This document shows, piece after piece, positions 8,553-18,183 of a stretch of 64,000 bases of DNA (its first letter is position 1; each line of letters opens with the position of its first letter). The stretch lies in NCBI GenBank assembly GCA_015066595.1, contig SVNZ01000003.1, forward strand, positions 223,055 to 287,054. The letters run 5' to 3'. Origin of the DNA: Oscillospiraceae bacterium (GTDB lineage: Bacteria > Bacillota > Clostridia > Oscillospirales > Acutalibacteraceae). Position numbers and translations under genes: made by a program. Under the pieces are notes generated by a model. The model was not told the origin of the DNA. It made no database searches and saw only the letters and a program-made list of their open reading frames with translations.

Positions 8553-9442
8553 CAGTGCTCACCTCCGCAGTATGAGCACCCACCGTGATGAGTGTCGCCT
8601 TCTTTTTCTCTAAGATAAGCTCTGCCTTCTTCAGTTTTGTAAATCTGTGCACGCTTCATACATTCATCAAAGTCGACCAAATGTCCGTCAAATTCGGGAC
8701 CGTCAACACACGCAAATTTGACTTTGTTATCAACAGTTACTCTGCACGCACCGCACATACCTGTACCGTCCACCATAATAGGGTTTAAGCTGACGGTGGT
8801 AGGTATAGATAAAGCTTTTGTGGTAAGACACACGAATTTCATCATAATCATAGGACCGATAGCGACACAAAGGTCGTATTTCTTACCTTTGTTTTTGACC
8901 AAGTCTTCCAAGGTGTTTGTGACTAACCCTTTTGAGCCATATGAACCGTCATCAGTAGTAACATACAGATTCCTAGCGTAATTTCTGATTTCGTTTTCCA
9001 AGATAACGAGGTCTTTGGTCTTTGCACCTATGATGACGTCACAGTCGACACCGTTGTTGCTTAGCCACTTGACCTGTGGAAAAACAGGTGCAGTGCCCAC
9101 ACCACCTGCAACAAAAAGTATATTCATTTTCTTCAGCTTTTCTATATCTGTGTTGCACAGCTCGGACGCACATCCCAGTGGTCCTGCAACATCACACATA
9201 AAGTTGCCCTCACTCATTTTAGAAAGTCTGAGCGTTCCTGCTCCGACTACCTGAAAAACAAGCGTGATAGTACCTTCTTCTCTACAGTAGTCACAGATAG
9301 TAAGAGGGATTCTCTCAGCATCTGCATCAGAGCGGACAATAACAAATTGTCCCGGCAGACATTTTGCAGCAACGCGTCTAGCTTTAACAACAAAAGAGTA
9401 AATATTGTCAGCTAACTTTTGTGTCTTTAATATCTGATACAT
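8552..9442 (-). CDS. nfnA: NfnA / sulfide dehydrogenase-like FAD and [2Fe-2S] subunit
   Basis: A 296-residue ferredoxin-NADP reductase-fold protein. The N-terminal FAD domain contains AKCLPGQFVIV and RIPLTICD. The NAD-binding segment is MNILFVAGGVGTAPVFPQVKWL. The [2Fe-2S] cysteines lie in DGTGMCGACRVTV and KFACVDGPEF near residues 225-250. The tail has an extra HHGGCSYCGG cysteine/histidine patch. It is the first gene of the nfnAB operon, transcribed from the promoter at 9478-9506. The partner at 7155 supplies the NADPH site. PyrK is the closest alternative, but no pyrD is adjacent. Confidence 0.88.
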   Translation of the reverse strand: MYQILKTQKLADNIYSFVVKARRVAAKCLPGQFVIVRSDADAERIPLTICDYCREEGTITLVFQVVGAGTLRLSKMSEGNFMCDVAGPLGCASELCNTDIEKLKKMNILFVAGGVGTAPVFPQVKWLSNNGVDCDVIIGAKTKDLVILENEIRNYARNLYVTTDDGSYGSKGLVTNTLEDLVKNKGKKYDLCVAIGPMIMMKFVCLTTKALSIPTTVSLNPIMVDGTGMCGACRVTVDNKVKFACVDGPEFDGHLVDFDECMKRAQIYKTEEGRAYLREKEGDTHHGGCSYCGGEH

Positions 9443-9477
9443 TGTTTCACCTTCGTTTTATAGAAGTCTTATCTTAC

Positions 9478-9506
9478 ATAATACTCCTTTTTCTTTTCTC
9501 TTTCAA
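9478..9506 (-). promoter_or_regulatory. nfnAB promoter
   Basis: Minus strand: TTGAAA (9501-9506), 17-bp spacer, TATTAT (9478-9483), about 36 bp before the nfnA start. Confidence 0.6.
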
Positions 9507-9561
9507 GTTTTTGTGCTGAATAATATTAGAAAAGATGGAAAGCTTTGCGTGAGCAAAACTA

Positions 9562-9590
9562 TTGCAAATGCTATATTTCGATGATAAAAT
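9562..9590 (+). promoter_or_regulatory. Promoter of the ssnA-ygfK-hyuA operon
   Basis: TTGCAA (9562-9567), 17-bp spacer, TAAAAT (9585-9590), 33 bp before the ssnA start. Confidence 0.55.
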
Positions 9591-9623
9591 ATAAATGTAT
9601 CAATATGTATTGGAGGTAGAAGC

Positions 9624-10955
9624 GTGTATCTGCTTTTTAATGGTAAGGTTATCACACGAGATAGCAGTAACCCATATATAGAAAAAGGAGCAGTGTTGAT
9701 TGACGGTAATAGCATCAAAGATATCGGCACTGAAGAAGAGCTCAAAGAAAAGTACAAAGATGCGACATATGTTGATGCAAAAGGCGGTGTTATTATGCCG
9801 GCTTTTATCAATGCTCATACTCATATATATTCAGGCCTTGCACGCGGACTTTCCATAGACGGCTATGATCCACATAATTTTTACGAGATACTCGACGGTA
9901 TGTGGTGGAATATCGACAGAAAGCTCACACTCAAAGCAACTAGAGCGAGTGCTTATGCGACATATCTTGACTGTATCAGAAACGGTGTGACAACTATTTT
10001 TGATCATCACGCAAGTTTTTGTGAGATAGAAAACTCACTTTTTGAAATAGCCGATGTTGCAAAAGAGATGGGTGTACGCTCCTGCCTTTGTTACGAAGTG
10101 TCTGACCGTGACGGAGAACAAAAGTGCGATCAGGCTATTAAAGAAAATGCAGACTTCATAAAATATTGCAAAGACAAAAATGATGATATGTTAAAAGCAA
10201 TGTTTGGCATGCATGCGCTGTTTACTATATCAGACAAGACTTTCGAAAAATGTGTCAAAGCAAATGACAATATGAGTGGCTACCATATCCACATCTGTGA
10301 GGGCTTAAACGATGTTGAGGATTCTCACAAAAACTACGGTATGTCACCTGTCGAACGACTCAAAAAATGGGATATATTGGGAGAAAAAACAATCCTTGGT
10401 CACTGTATCCATGTAACAGAAGATGAGATGGATATCATAAAAGCAAGTGACACTATGGTTGTTAATAACCCACAGTCCAATATGAGCAACGCTGTCGGAT
10501 GCTCACCGGTGCTTAAAATGTACGAAAAAGGTATTATGCTCGGTCTTGGTACCGATGCATATACTCACGATATGCTCGAGAGCCTCAAAGCTGCACTCAC
10601 TATCCAGCGTCACCATGAGGGTAAAGCAAATGTGGGCTTTAGTGAAGTCACCGATATGCTATTTAAAAACAACGCAAAGATTTGTTCTCGTTATTTTGAC
10701 AGCACATTAGGTGTGCTCAAAACAGGAGCTGCTGCAGATGTCATTGTTGTTGACTACAAACCGTTCACTGAGTTTTCGGATAAAAACGTCGATGGACACC
10801 TGATTTTTGGAGTGAATGGCAGACAAGTCATAACAACCTTTGCTGCTGGTAGACTGTTGTATAAAGACAGAGAGTTTGTCGACATAGATGAGGAAAAGCT
10901 CAATGCAGAAATTTTAGTATCCGCAAAGGATTTGTGGCACAAACTCAACGGATAA
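9624..10955 (+). CDS. ssnA: Putative aminohydrolase SsnA
   Basis: A 443-residue metal-dependent amidohydrolase of the SsnA family. The metal site is visible as NAHTHIYSGLARG near residue 67, HIHICEG near 225, ILGHCIHV near 260 and LGTDAYTHD near 310. SsnA is a marker of the conserved ygeW-ygeY-ygfK-ssnA-hyuA cluster, which has been linked to anaerobic uric acid and purine degradation in gut bacteria; the exact substrate of SsnA is not settled. Translation starts at a GTG behind TGGAGGT. It is followed after 14 bp by ygfK and then hyuA, forming one operon. Confidence 0.92.
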   Translation: MYLLFNGKVITRDSSNPYIEKGAVLIDGNSIKDIGTEEELKEKYKDATYVDAKGGVIMPAFINAHTHIYSGLARGLSIDGYDPHNFYEILDGMWWNIDRKLTLKATRASAYATYLDCIRNGVTTIFDHHASFCEIENSLFEIADVAKEMGVRSCLCYEVSDRDGEQKCDQAIKENADFIKYCKDKNDDMLKAMFGMHALFTISDKTFEKCVKANDNMSGYHIHICEGLNDVEDSHKNYGMSPVERLKKWDILGEKTILGHCIHVTEDEMDIIKASDTMVVNNPQSNMSNAVGCSPVLKMYEKGIMLGLGTDAYTHDMLESLKAALTIQRHHEGKANVGFSEVTDMLFKNNAKICSRYFDSTLGVLKTGAAADVIVVDYKPFTEFSDKNVDGHLIFGVNGRQVITTFAAGRLLYKDREFVDIDEEKLNAEILVSAKDLWHKLNG

Positions 10956-10969
10956 TTAAGGAGAAAACT

Positions 10970-13921
10970 ATGAGTGAAAAAATGACTCCTGTCAGTATAG
11001 AAAAATTGCTTTTGAATATAGTGAATGAGTACAGCAAAAGTTCAACGCTCTTCGGTGTGAAAAAAGCATACAGACAAAAGACACAAAAAGCTCTGCCGAT
11101 ATTTTCTGAAAAGATAGAAACGCCTGTAGGTCCTGCGGCTGGTCCTAACACTCAGCTTGCTCAAAATATCGTAGCATCGTATTTTGCGGGTGCGAGGTTT
11201 TTTGAGCTCAAAACTGTGCAGACTTTAGATGGTGAAGACTTAGCGAAATGCATCAGTCGTCCGTGTATCAAAGCCGATGATGAGGGCTACAATTGCGAGT
11301 GGTCAACAGAACTTAAAGTGGAAGAAGCTTTTAAAGAATACGTCAAAGCATGGTGTATTCTGAAAGTTATCTCAAAAGCATACAACTTAGGCGACAGCGA
11401 CGGTTTTGTCTTCAATATGAGTGTCGGTTACGATTTAGAGGGTATCAAGTCACAGAAAATCGATAGCTTTATCGAAGGCTTAAAAGACTGTTCTGATACC
11501 GATATTTTCAAAGAATGCAAGTCAGCTCTCAAAGAGTATTTCTCCGACTTTTCCGATTATATCGACACTATCTCACCGCACGTGTGTACTAGTGTGACGC
11601 TTTCTACACTTCACGGATGCCCAAAAGATGAGATAGAGCGTATCGCTACATATCTTTTGAGTGATAAAAAACTCAATACATTCATCAAGTGCAACCCGAC
11701 ACTTTTGGGCTTTGAGAGTGCACGCAATATCCTCGACTCTATGGGATATGACTACATCACATTTGATGACCATCATTTCAAAGAGGACCTGCAGTACTGC
11801 GATGCTGTTGCTATGTTCAAAAGATTACAAAGCTTTGCACAAGAAAATGAACTTGAGTTCGGTGTAAAACTCTCGAACACTTTCCCTGTTGACGTCAAAG
11901 CAAACGAACTTCCAAGTGAAGAAATGTATATGAGTGGAAAGTCGCTTTTCCCACTCACTATCGAAATGGCAAAAAGGCTCTCTGCTGATTTTGACGGAAA
12001 ACTCAGAATGAGCTTTTCTGGCGGTGCTGACTATTTTAATATAAAAGAGCTTTATGAGTGTGGTATATGGCCTATCACAGTTGCAACAACTATTTTAAAA
12101 CCGGGTGGCTATATGCGACTTGTGGGACTTTCAGAGCGACTTTCTGACTGTGAGTACAAAGCTTTTGAAAAAACTGACACAAAAGCGATAGAAGTACTCG
12201 CTACAAGAGCACTTAAAGACAAGCATCACACAAAGCCGATTAAGCCTATACCTAGCAGAAAAAGTGAAGAAAAAGTTCCGCTTATTGATTGCTACTTTGC
12301 ACCGTGCACTGTCGGCTGTCCGATAAATCAGGATATCCCTGAGTATCTGAATCTCACAAAAAAAGGTATGTACAAAGAGGCGCTTTCTGTTATTACACAG
12401 AAAAACCCACTGCCTTTTATCACAGGCACTATCTGTGCTCATCCTTGCATGAACAAATGCACTCGCAATTTCTACGAAAGCAGTGTGAACATACGTGAGT
12501 GTAAGCTCAAAGCGGCGCACAGAGGCTATGATGAGTTGCTCGCAGATATTAGACCAAAAACTGATAAAAGTGATAAAAAGGTGGCTATCATAGGTGGCGG
12601 TGTAGCGGGTATTTCGGCGGCGTATTTTTGTGCTCGAGAGGGCATAGATGTCACAGTTTTTGAAAAAAGTGAACACTTGGGCGGAATAGTTCGAAACATT
12701 ATCCCTGATTTCAGAATAGATGAAAAAGCTATCGAAAACGATATAGAGCTTGCAAGAAGAATGGGAGCAAAGTTTTTGACAAATACTGTTGCTCCATCTG
12801 TCGAGGAGCTCAAAAATAATGGTTTTACACATATACTTTTTGCTGTAGGTGCGTACAAGTCCCAGAACTTAGGTTTGGGTAAAAACGAGATAGACGTCTT
12901 TGACTTCTTGTCAAAGCTTAGAAAAGGCGAAAAAGTGACTCTGGGCAAAAAGGTTGCAATTATCGGTGGTGGCAACACAGCTATGGATGCCGCACGTGCC
13001 GCAAAGAGGGTAGAGGGAGTAGATAAAGTCGCTATCATTTATCGCAGGACAAAGAGATATATGCCTGCTGATGAACACGAGCTTGAGCTCGCTATCAATG
13101 ACGGTGTAGATTTTATTGAGCTTGTATCTCCGATGACACACAAAGACGGTGTGCTCTACTGCAAGAAAATGGAGCTGTCAAACCCTGACAGCAGTGGCAG
13201 AAGAAAAGTAGTAGAAACTGATGATGTAGTACCGCTGTTTGTTGATACTGTTATCAGCGCAATAGGTCAAAAACTCGACCCTGCTATTTTTATCGAAAAC
13301 GGTATCAATGTTGCCCAGTCAAAAGTAGAGTTTAAAACAAATATAGAAAACGTATATACAGCAGGTGACTGTCTGCGTGGTCCGTGTACTGTAGTTGAAT
13401 GTATCGCAGATGCACAGAGATTTGCAAACTGTGTCACAGGAAAAGCACACGTTATGGATATTTCGCTTGAAGCATATATTTCACCAAAAGAAGCTATAGA
13501 CAAAAAGGGTATTTTGTGTGACGAAAAATGCGACAACCTTGAAGCAGACAGGTGCTTGTCGTGTAACACAATATGCGAAAACTGTGTCGATGTCTGTCCT
13601 AACAGGGCAAACGTTGTCATTGCTTTGCCTGATACGAGAAGACAGGTGCTCCACGTTGACAGAATGTGTAACGAGTGTGGAAACTGTATGAGCTTCTGCC
13701 CTTATGACAGCGCACCGTATAAGGAAAAGTTCACGCTCTTTAATAGTATCGACGACTTTAATGACAGCGAAAATATGGGCTTTGTGGTGCTCGATGATAA
13801 CAAAGTCAGAGTGCGACTGCATGCAGAAAAAGACTATGATTTGTGTGACATGGGCGATTTGGGCAAAGATATTGAGAGCCTTATAAAAACAGTAGTATAT
13901 GACTACAAATACCTTTACTGA
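10970..13921 (+). CDS. ygfK: YgfK: multidomain Fe-S flavoprotein of the purine-degradation cluster
   Basis: A 983-residue redox protein often annotated as putative selenate reductase subunit YgfK. The N-terminal third is dihydroorotate-dehydrogenase-like (ETPVGPAAGPNTQLAQNI near residue 48). The GltD-like iron-sulfur segment begins near 440 (CYFAPCTVGCPINQ, then CAHPCMNKC). An FAD motif VAIIGGGVAGISAAYF lies near 537 and an NAD(P) motif VAIIGGGNTAMDAARAA near 665. Two C-terminal ferredoxin clusters are at about 862 (CLSCNTICENCVDVCP) and 898 (CNECGNCMSFCP). Start 10970 follows AAGGAG. In this cluster it is thought to carry reducing equivalents for a purine intermediate; it is only slightly shorter than E. 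coli YgfK. Confidence 0.92.
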   Translation: MSEKMTPVSIEKLLLNIVNEYSKSSTLFGVKKAYRQKTQKALPIFSEKIETPVGPAAGPNTQLAQNIVASYFAGARFFELKTVQTLDGEDLAKCISRPCIKADDEGYNCEWSTELKVEEAFKEYVKAWCILKVISKAYNLGDSDGFVFNMSVGYDLEGIKSQKIDSFIEGLKDCSDTDIFKECKSALKEYFSDFSDYIDTISPHVCTSVTLSTLHGCPKDEIERIATYLLSDKKLNTFIKCNPTLLGFESARNILDSMGYDYITFDDHHFKEDLQYCDAVAMFKRLQSFAQENELEFGVKLSNTFPVDVKANELPSEEMYMSGKSLFPLTIEMAKRLSADFDGKLRMSFSGGADYFNIKELYECGIWPITVATTILKPGGYMRLVGLSERLSDCEYKAFEKTDTKAIEVLATRALKDKHHTKPIKPIPSRKSEEKVPLIDCYFAPCTVGCPINQDIPEYLNLTKKGMYKEALSVITQKNPLPFITGTICAHPCMNKCTRNFYESSVNIRECKLKAAHRGYDELLADIRPKTDKSDKKVAIIGGGVAGISAAYFCAREGIDVTVFEKSEHLGGIVRNIIPDFRIDEKAIENDIELARRMGAKFLTNTVAPSVEELKNNGFTHILFAVGAYKSQNLGLGKNEIDVFDFLSKLRKGEKVTLGKKVAIIGGGNTAMDAARAAKRVEGVDKVAIIYRRTKRYMPADEHELELAINDGVDFIELVSPMTHKDGVLYCKKMELSNPDSSGRRKVVETDDVVPLFVDTVISAIGQKLDPAIFIENGINVAQSKVEFKTNIENVYTAGDCLRGPCTVVECIADAQRFANCVTGKAHVMDISLEAYISPKEAIDKKGILCDEKCDNLEADRCLSCNTICENCVDVCPNRANVVIALPDTRRQVLHVDRMCNECGNCMSFCPYDSAPYKEKFTLFNSIDDFNDSENMGFVVLDDNKVRVRLHAEKDYDLCDMGDLGKDIESLIKTVVYDYKYLY

Positions 13922-13939
13922 TATATTTTGGAGAAAAAG

Positions 13940-15313
13940 ATGAACATACTTTTGCGTGGGGGCACGGTGGTGTCCTCAGTAAATGCGAAAAAACTTGATG
14001 TACTCATAAGCGGTAGCAAGATAGTGAAAGTAGCACGCTTTATAAAAGATAACGATGCACAGGTTGTGGACGTATCGGGAAAGCTGATTTTTCCTGGTTT
14101 TATCGACGCACACACTCACTTTGATTTAGAGGTGAGTGACACTGTCACAGCAGATGGCTTTGAGTCAGGTACTAAGGCTGCTGTGTGTGGTGGTACAACA
14201 ACCGTCATTGACTTTGCGACCCAGAACAAAGGCGAATCACTTTCTACAGCGCTTAATAACTGGCACATCAAAGCTTTTTCAAAATCGAGCTGTGACTATG
14301 CTTTTCATATGGCTATATCCGACTGGAACGATCATATAAAAGAAGAGCTCAAAGCTATGTTTGAGCAAGGTGTCACATCGTTTAAAGCGTATATGACCTA
14401 CGATACTATGAAGTTGAGTGACGAAGAGCTTTTTGATATGCTCAGTACACTCAAAGAGCTGTGCGGTATAGTAGGTGTGCATTGTGAAAATGACGGTATT
14501 ATCAAAGCTCTTACTAAAAAGAGACTAGAGGATAACACCCTGACAGTTTCTGCTCACCCAAAGGTTCGTCCAAGTGCGTGCGAAGCTGAAGCGATCACAC
14601 GTCTGCTTTCTATTGCACAGGTGGTTGACGTACCTGTTGTAGTAGTGCATCTTAGCTCAAAAGACGGACTTGAGGCTGTGCGTAACGCACGACAAAAAGG
14701 TGCGAAAGTTTATGTAGAAACCTGTCCGCAGTATCTTCTGCTTGATGACTCACGCTATGAGCAAAATACTCTGCAAGGAGCCCGTTTTGTGTGCTCACCG
14801 CCACTTAGAAAAAAAGAAGACTCCAAGGCACTTTGGGGAGCTTTAAAAAACGGTGAGATACAAACTGTAGCTACTGACCATTGCTCTTTCACACTACAGC
14901 AAAAAAGTGTGGGACTTTCTGACTTTACGAAGATGCCTAACGGTTTACCGTCGGTTGAAAGCAGAGTAGTGCTGATGTACACCTACGGAGTGCAAAAAAA
15001 GCGTATCACACTCGAAAACATGTGCAGACTGCTCGCTGAAAATCCAGCCAAGCTTTATGGGATGTATCCAAGAAAAGGTGTGATAAAAGCAGGTAGCGAT
15101 GCTGATATTGTAGTGTTCTCTCCAAAGGCTGATGGCTTCATCACAAAGAACACACATCACAGCAAAGCTGACTACACGCCGTTTGAGGGTGTACGCACAA
15201 AAGGCAAAGTAGAGAAAGTCTATCTTCGTGGTAAGCTCGTAGTAGATAACGGTGAGGTAGTAAACGAAAACAAAGGTAAGTATATAAAACGTAGCAAACC
15301 GAACTTCATCTGA
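13940..15313 (+). CDS. hyuA: Dihydropyrimidinase/hydantoinase-type amidohydrolase (HyuA)
   Basis: A 457-residue cyclic-amide hydrolase of the D-hydantoinase/dihydropyrimidinase family. Metal-binding DAHTHFDLEVSD is near residue 58, the carboxylated-lysine segment SFKAYMTY near 150, VGVHCENDG near 180, VVHLSSKDGLEAV near 235 and TDHCSF near 313. In the purine cluster it would open a reduced purine-derived ring. It follows ygfK by 18 bp; ATG 13940 is chosen over TTG 13928 because GGAG sits about 6 bp before it. It ends at a bidirectional terminator shared with the convergent PLP enzyme gene. Confidence 0.9.
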   Translation: MNILLRGGTVVSSVNAKKLDVLISGSKIVKVARFIKDNDAQVVDVSGKLIFPGFIDAHTHFDLEVSDTVTADGFESGTKAAVCGGTTTVIDFATQNKGESLSTALNNWHIKAFSKSSCDYAFHMAISDWNDHIKEELKAMFEQGVTSFKAYMTYDTMKLSDEELFDMLSTLKELCGIVGVHCENDGIIKALTKKRLEDNTLTVSAHPKVRPSACEAEAITRLLSIAQVVDVPVVVVHLSSKDGLEAVRNARQKGAKVYVETCPQYLLLDDSRYEQNTLQGARFVCSPPLRKKEDSKALWGALKNGEIQTVATDHCSFTLQQKSVGLSDFTKMPNGLPSVESRVVLMYTYGVQKKRITLENMCRLLAENPAKLYGMYPRKGVIKAGSDADIVVFSPKADGFITKNTHHSKADYTPFEGVRTKGKVEKVYLRGKLVVDNGEVVNENKGKYIKRSKPNFI

Positions 15314-15325
15314 AAATAAGCGCAA

Positions 15326-15356
15326 AAAAGCACCGATAAAAATCGGTGCTTTTCTT
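15326..15356. terminator. Bidirectional terminator between hyuA and the PLP enzyme operon
   Basis: A 12-bp perfect stem AAAAGCACCGAT / ATCGGTGCTTTT with an AAAA loop, A-tract before and T-tract after. Confidence 0.92.
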
Positions 15357-15367
15357 TATGCGTTATG

Positions 15368-16612
15368 TTATTTTACAGTGATACCAAGCTTTTTGAACTC
15401 GTTCTCAAATTCTTCTAAGTCGTTTTTAGAATACACGGGAGAAGGACAGTTTTTGATAGCACTTTCGATGTCTTTGAGTCCGTTGCCTGTGACAATGGAA
15501 ACAACAGTAGCATCGCTTTCTATCATACCGCTTTCGCAGAGCTTTCTAAGACCAGCAGTAGCAGTAACACCGGCAGGCTCTCCGAAGACGCCACATTCTT
15601 TTGCAAGAAAACGCTGTGCGGATCTTATCTCATCGTCAGTAACGTTGACACAGATACCGTTAGAATCAAGGATAGCGTTGATAGCCTTGTCAGGGTTACG
15701 TGGAACGCCTACTGCGATTGAGTCAGCATAGGTGTTTTCTTCCTGTGGAGTCCAGTCGTTTGTTTTGTTAGCGGCTGCGACATTGATAGGACAACATCCG
15801 CTTGCTTGTACTGAGATAAGGCGTGGGATTTTGTTGATAAGACCAACGCTGTACATATCTAAAAGACCTTTGTACACACCTGCTATTGTACATCCGTCAC
15901 CGACAGAAATAGCAACATAGTCAGGAGCATTGAAATCAAGTTGTTCAATGAGCTCGAGCGATACTGTCTTTTTGCCTTCACTAAGATATGGATTGATAGC
16001 AGCGTTGCGGTTGTACCAACCGTACTTGTCGATAGCTTTTTTAGAAAGCTCAAAGGTTTCTTCGTATGTGCCTTTAACTGCTGTGAGGTTGGCACCGAAC
16101 ATCAGAAGTTGAGCTATCTTTCCTTTTGGTGCACGCTCAGGCACGAAGATGTAGGTCTCAAGTCCAGCAGCAGCAGCGTTACCTGCCAGTGATGAAGCAG
16201 CATTGCCTGTTGAAGAACAAGCTATTGTGCTGTAACCTGCTTCGATAGCTTTTGTAACAGCCATAGCAGACGCTCTGTCTTTTAAAGAAGAAGTAGGGTT
16301 TACTCCGTCATCTTTGATGTAGAGCTTTTTGATGCCGAGCATCTTTGCGACCTTAGGTACATCATAGATAGGTGAGTTGCCGACTCTGAGTCCCTTTGGA
16401 GTGGTATCTTCTTCAATAGGAAGGAGCTCTCTGTATCTCCACATAGTCTGGTCATCACGGGTTTTCAAGACATCTTTGTTGAAGATGGTTTTGATATATT
16501 CGTAGTCGTAAATCACGTCGAGTATGCCACCGCATTCGCAAGTAGTGGCGTCAGCTGTAGCTTCATAAGTCTTGCCACATTTTACGCATTGTAGGTATTT
16601 GACGTTTTTCAT
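15368..16612 (-). CDS. Threonine synthase-like PLP enzyme
   Basis: A 414-residue fold-type II PLP enzyme resembling threonine synthase. An N-terminal zinc-ribbon-like segment (CVKCGKTY, then CECGG) precedes the PLP lysine in NPTSSLKDRASAMA near residue 105. The phosphate-side STGNAASSLAGNAA and the glycine loop SVGDGCTIAGVYKG follow. It is translated 14 bp after the upstream PLP gene; ATG 16612 has GAAGGTG before it. Its place inside a purine-degradation cluster argues against a plain threonine-biosynthesis role. It may process an amino acid product of the pathway such as diaminopropionate, which is an inference. Confidence 0.75.
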   Translation of the reverse strand: MKNVKYLQCVKCGKTYEATADATTCECGGILDVIYDYEYIKTIFNKDVLKTRDDQTMWRYRELLPIEEDTTPKGLRVGNSPIYDVPKVAKMLGIKKLYIKDDGVNPTSSLKDRASAMAVTKAIEAGYSTIACSSTGNAASSLAGNAAAAGLETYIFVPERAPKGKIAQLLMFGANLTAVKGTYEETFELSKKAIDKYGWYNRNAAINPYLSEGKKTVSLELIEQLDFNAPDYVAISVGDGCTIAGVYKGLLDMYSVGLINKIPRLISVQASGCCPINVAAANKTNDWTPQEENTYADSIAVGVPRNPDKAINAILDSNGICVNVTDDEIRSAQRFLAKECGVFGEPAGVTATAGLRKLCESGMIESDATVVSIVTGNGLKDIESAIKNCPSPVYSKNDLEEFENEFKKLGITVK

Positions 16613-16626
16613 TTTTTCACCTTCGA

Positions 16627-18102
16627 TCAAAGCTTTTTCAAAAGTCCGACTTCTTCGTTGAACTCATTGATGAGGTTGTCGAGCTCTTCACACTGCTTGT
16701 GAACATAGTCCCAAGTGCCCTGTGTGTCATACCACAAAGCGTTGAGCTCTTCAACTGTTCTGCCCTGCTGTTCAACCCATGTGTAGTACTTCAGGTTGTG
16801 CACACGTTTACGCTCTGCGTATGTGAGCTCAATGAGGCTGTCGGTCTTTAAGCCGAGCATATGGAGCTTGTGGTCGATTTCAGCTTCTTTTATGTTATAC
16901 TCACCGTGCATTTCGTTGAGCTCTTCAATTCTTGACTGATACATATCAGCGCTGTCAGTAAGAACTGTAGCAACAACGTCGTGCTCTGTGAATTCATAGT
17001 ACTTAGCCATTTTGATACAGCAAAGGATGTTTGCGATACCTGAAATACCAAGCCATGAAAGTTTTTCAACAAAGTCTTTGTCAAGACCGAGATCGTTTAT
17101 GAGGTATGATTTACCGTCTTCTGTATTGAAAAGTCGAAGAAGTCTCTGGCTGTCTTCATCATCAATAGCAATAGCCATATCTGTGTTCTTCACGTTGTGA
17201 ATCCAAGGAATGTGCTTGTCGCCGATACCTTCGATTCTGTGACCGCCAAAACCGTTGTCAAGGATAGTAGGACACTGCAATGCTTCGCCTACGCCGAGCT
17301 TTAAGGTTGGGTAGAAATCTTTTAAGTAGTCGCCTGCACTCATAGTACCTGCTGAACCTGATGTGAAGCACGCACCTGCGAATCTGTCACCGTCGTTTTT
17401 GATAGCTTCATATACTGTAGCAAGACCGTGACCGGTTACATTGTAGTGCCACAGTGGGTTACCCATCTCTTCAAACTGGTTGAAGATCATAACATCGTCA
17501 CGCTGTTTCAATTCCCATGTTTTGTCAAAAATTTCTTTAACATTTGACTCACAGCCTGGTGTTGCGATGATTTCGCCGGCAACTGTTTTGAGCCAGTCAA
17601 ATCTCTCTTTGCTCATTTCTTCAGGAAGAATAGCGATAGAATCGCATGCGAGCAGGTGAGAGTTGAACGCACCGCCACGACAGTAGTTGCCTGTTGAAGG
17701 CCATACAGCCTTGTGCTTTGTAGCATCGAACTGACCTGTGACAAGTCTTGGTGCAAGACAACCGAACGAAGCACCGACCTTATGACAGCCTGTTGGGAAC
17801 CACTTGCCAACCATAGCAAAAATTCTGGCTTTTACGCCTGTGAGCTGTGATGGTAGCTCTATGTAGTTAGGGACCTCTTTAAAAAGACCGCCTGATTCTT
17901 TTGCTTCGTTTTTCCATGTGATTCGAAAAAGGTTTACAGGATCAAGATCCCAAAGACCAGTGTGGCTGAGCTTTTCCTTGATTTTCTCAGGGATAGTGTC
18001 AGGATACTGCATCTGTTTGATAGTAGGGATGATGATGTTGTTTTCTCTTGCTTTTTCAATGTTGTTTTTCAAACCTTCACGGTTAATTTTAAAATCAATC
18101 AT
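16627..18102 (-). CDS. PLP-dependent beta-subunit-type enzyme of the purine cluster
   Basis: A 491-residue fold-type II PLP protein, the kind often annotated as pyridoxal-5'-phosphate-dependent protein subunit beta. The PLP lysine is in WFPTGCHKVGASFG near residue 100. STGNYCRGGAFNSHLLA near 130 and the glycine-rich SGSAGTMSAGDYL near 245 bind substrate and cofactor phosphate. It is not YgeX: it is about 90 residues longer and lacks that family's motifs. ATG 18102 is chosen because AGGAGGT lies 8 bp before it; the reading frame extends upstream without a ribosome site. It is divergent from ygeY and co-transcribed with the threonine-synthase-like gene. Confidence 0.75.
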   Translation of the reverse strand: MIDFKINREGLKNNIEKARENNIIIPTIKQMQYPDTIPEKIKEKLSHTGLWDLDPVNLFRITWKNEAKESGGLFKEVPNYIELPSQLTGVKARIFAMVGKWFPTGCHKVGASFGCLAPRLVTGQFDATKHKAVWPSTGNYCRGGAFNSHLLACDSIAILPEEMSKERFDWLKTVAGEIIATPGCESNVKEIFDKTWELKQRDDVMIFNQFEEMGNPLWHYNVTGHGLATVYEAIKNDGDRFAGACFTSGSAGTMSAGDYLKDFYPTLKLGVGEALQCPTILDNGFGGHRIEGIGDKHIPWIHNVKNTDMAIAIDDEDSQRLLRLFNTEDGKSYLINDLGLDKDFVEKLSWLGISGIANILCCIKMAKYYEFTEHDVVATVLTDSADMYQSRIEELNEMHGEYNIKEAEIDHKLHMLGLKTDSLIELTYAERKRVHNLKYYTWVEQQGRTVEELNALWYDTQGTWDYVHKQCEELDNLINEFNEEVGLLKKL

Positions 18103-18136
18103 TGTAAAATACCTCCTGTTTTGCATCAATATAGTA

Positions 18137-18165
18137 AATCTAAATGCATAGCATAGTTGCTACAA
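18137..18165 (-). promoter_or_regulatory. Possible promoter of the PLP enzyme operon
   Basis: Minus strand: TTGTAG (18160-18165), 17-bp spacer, TAGATT (18137-18142). The -10 is weak, consistent with a need for an activator. Confidence 0.4.
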
Positions 18166-18183
18166 AATTCGGTTTAGAATCAA

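Noticed and set aside
9624..10955. Guanine deaminase for the SsnA gene
   Set aside because: It lacks the guanine deaminase signatures PSCS and GTDxGGG that the gene at 20836 has, and matches SsnA by sequence and by its ygfK/hyuA neighbours.
12131..12832. Long open frame on the minus strand inside ygfK
   Set aside because: Shadow of ygfK: no ribosome site, cysteine- and Phe-rich nonsense composition, and complete overlap with a well-supported gene.
16627..18102. Calling the 491-residue PLP gene YgeX (diaminopropionate ammonia-lyase)
   Set aside because: Its cluster position fits, but it is about 90 residues longer than YgeX and its PLP and substrate motifs differ; only the fold type is shared.
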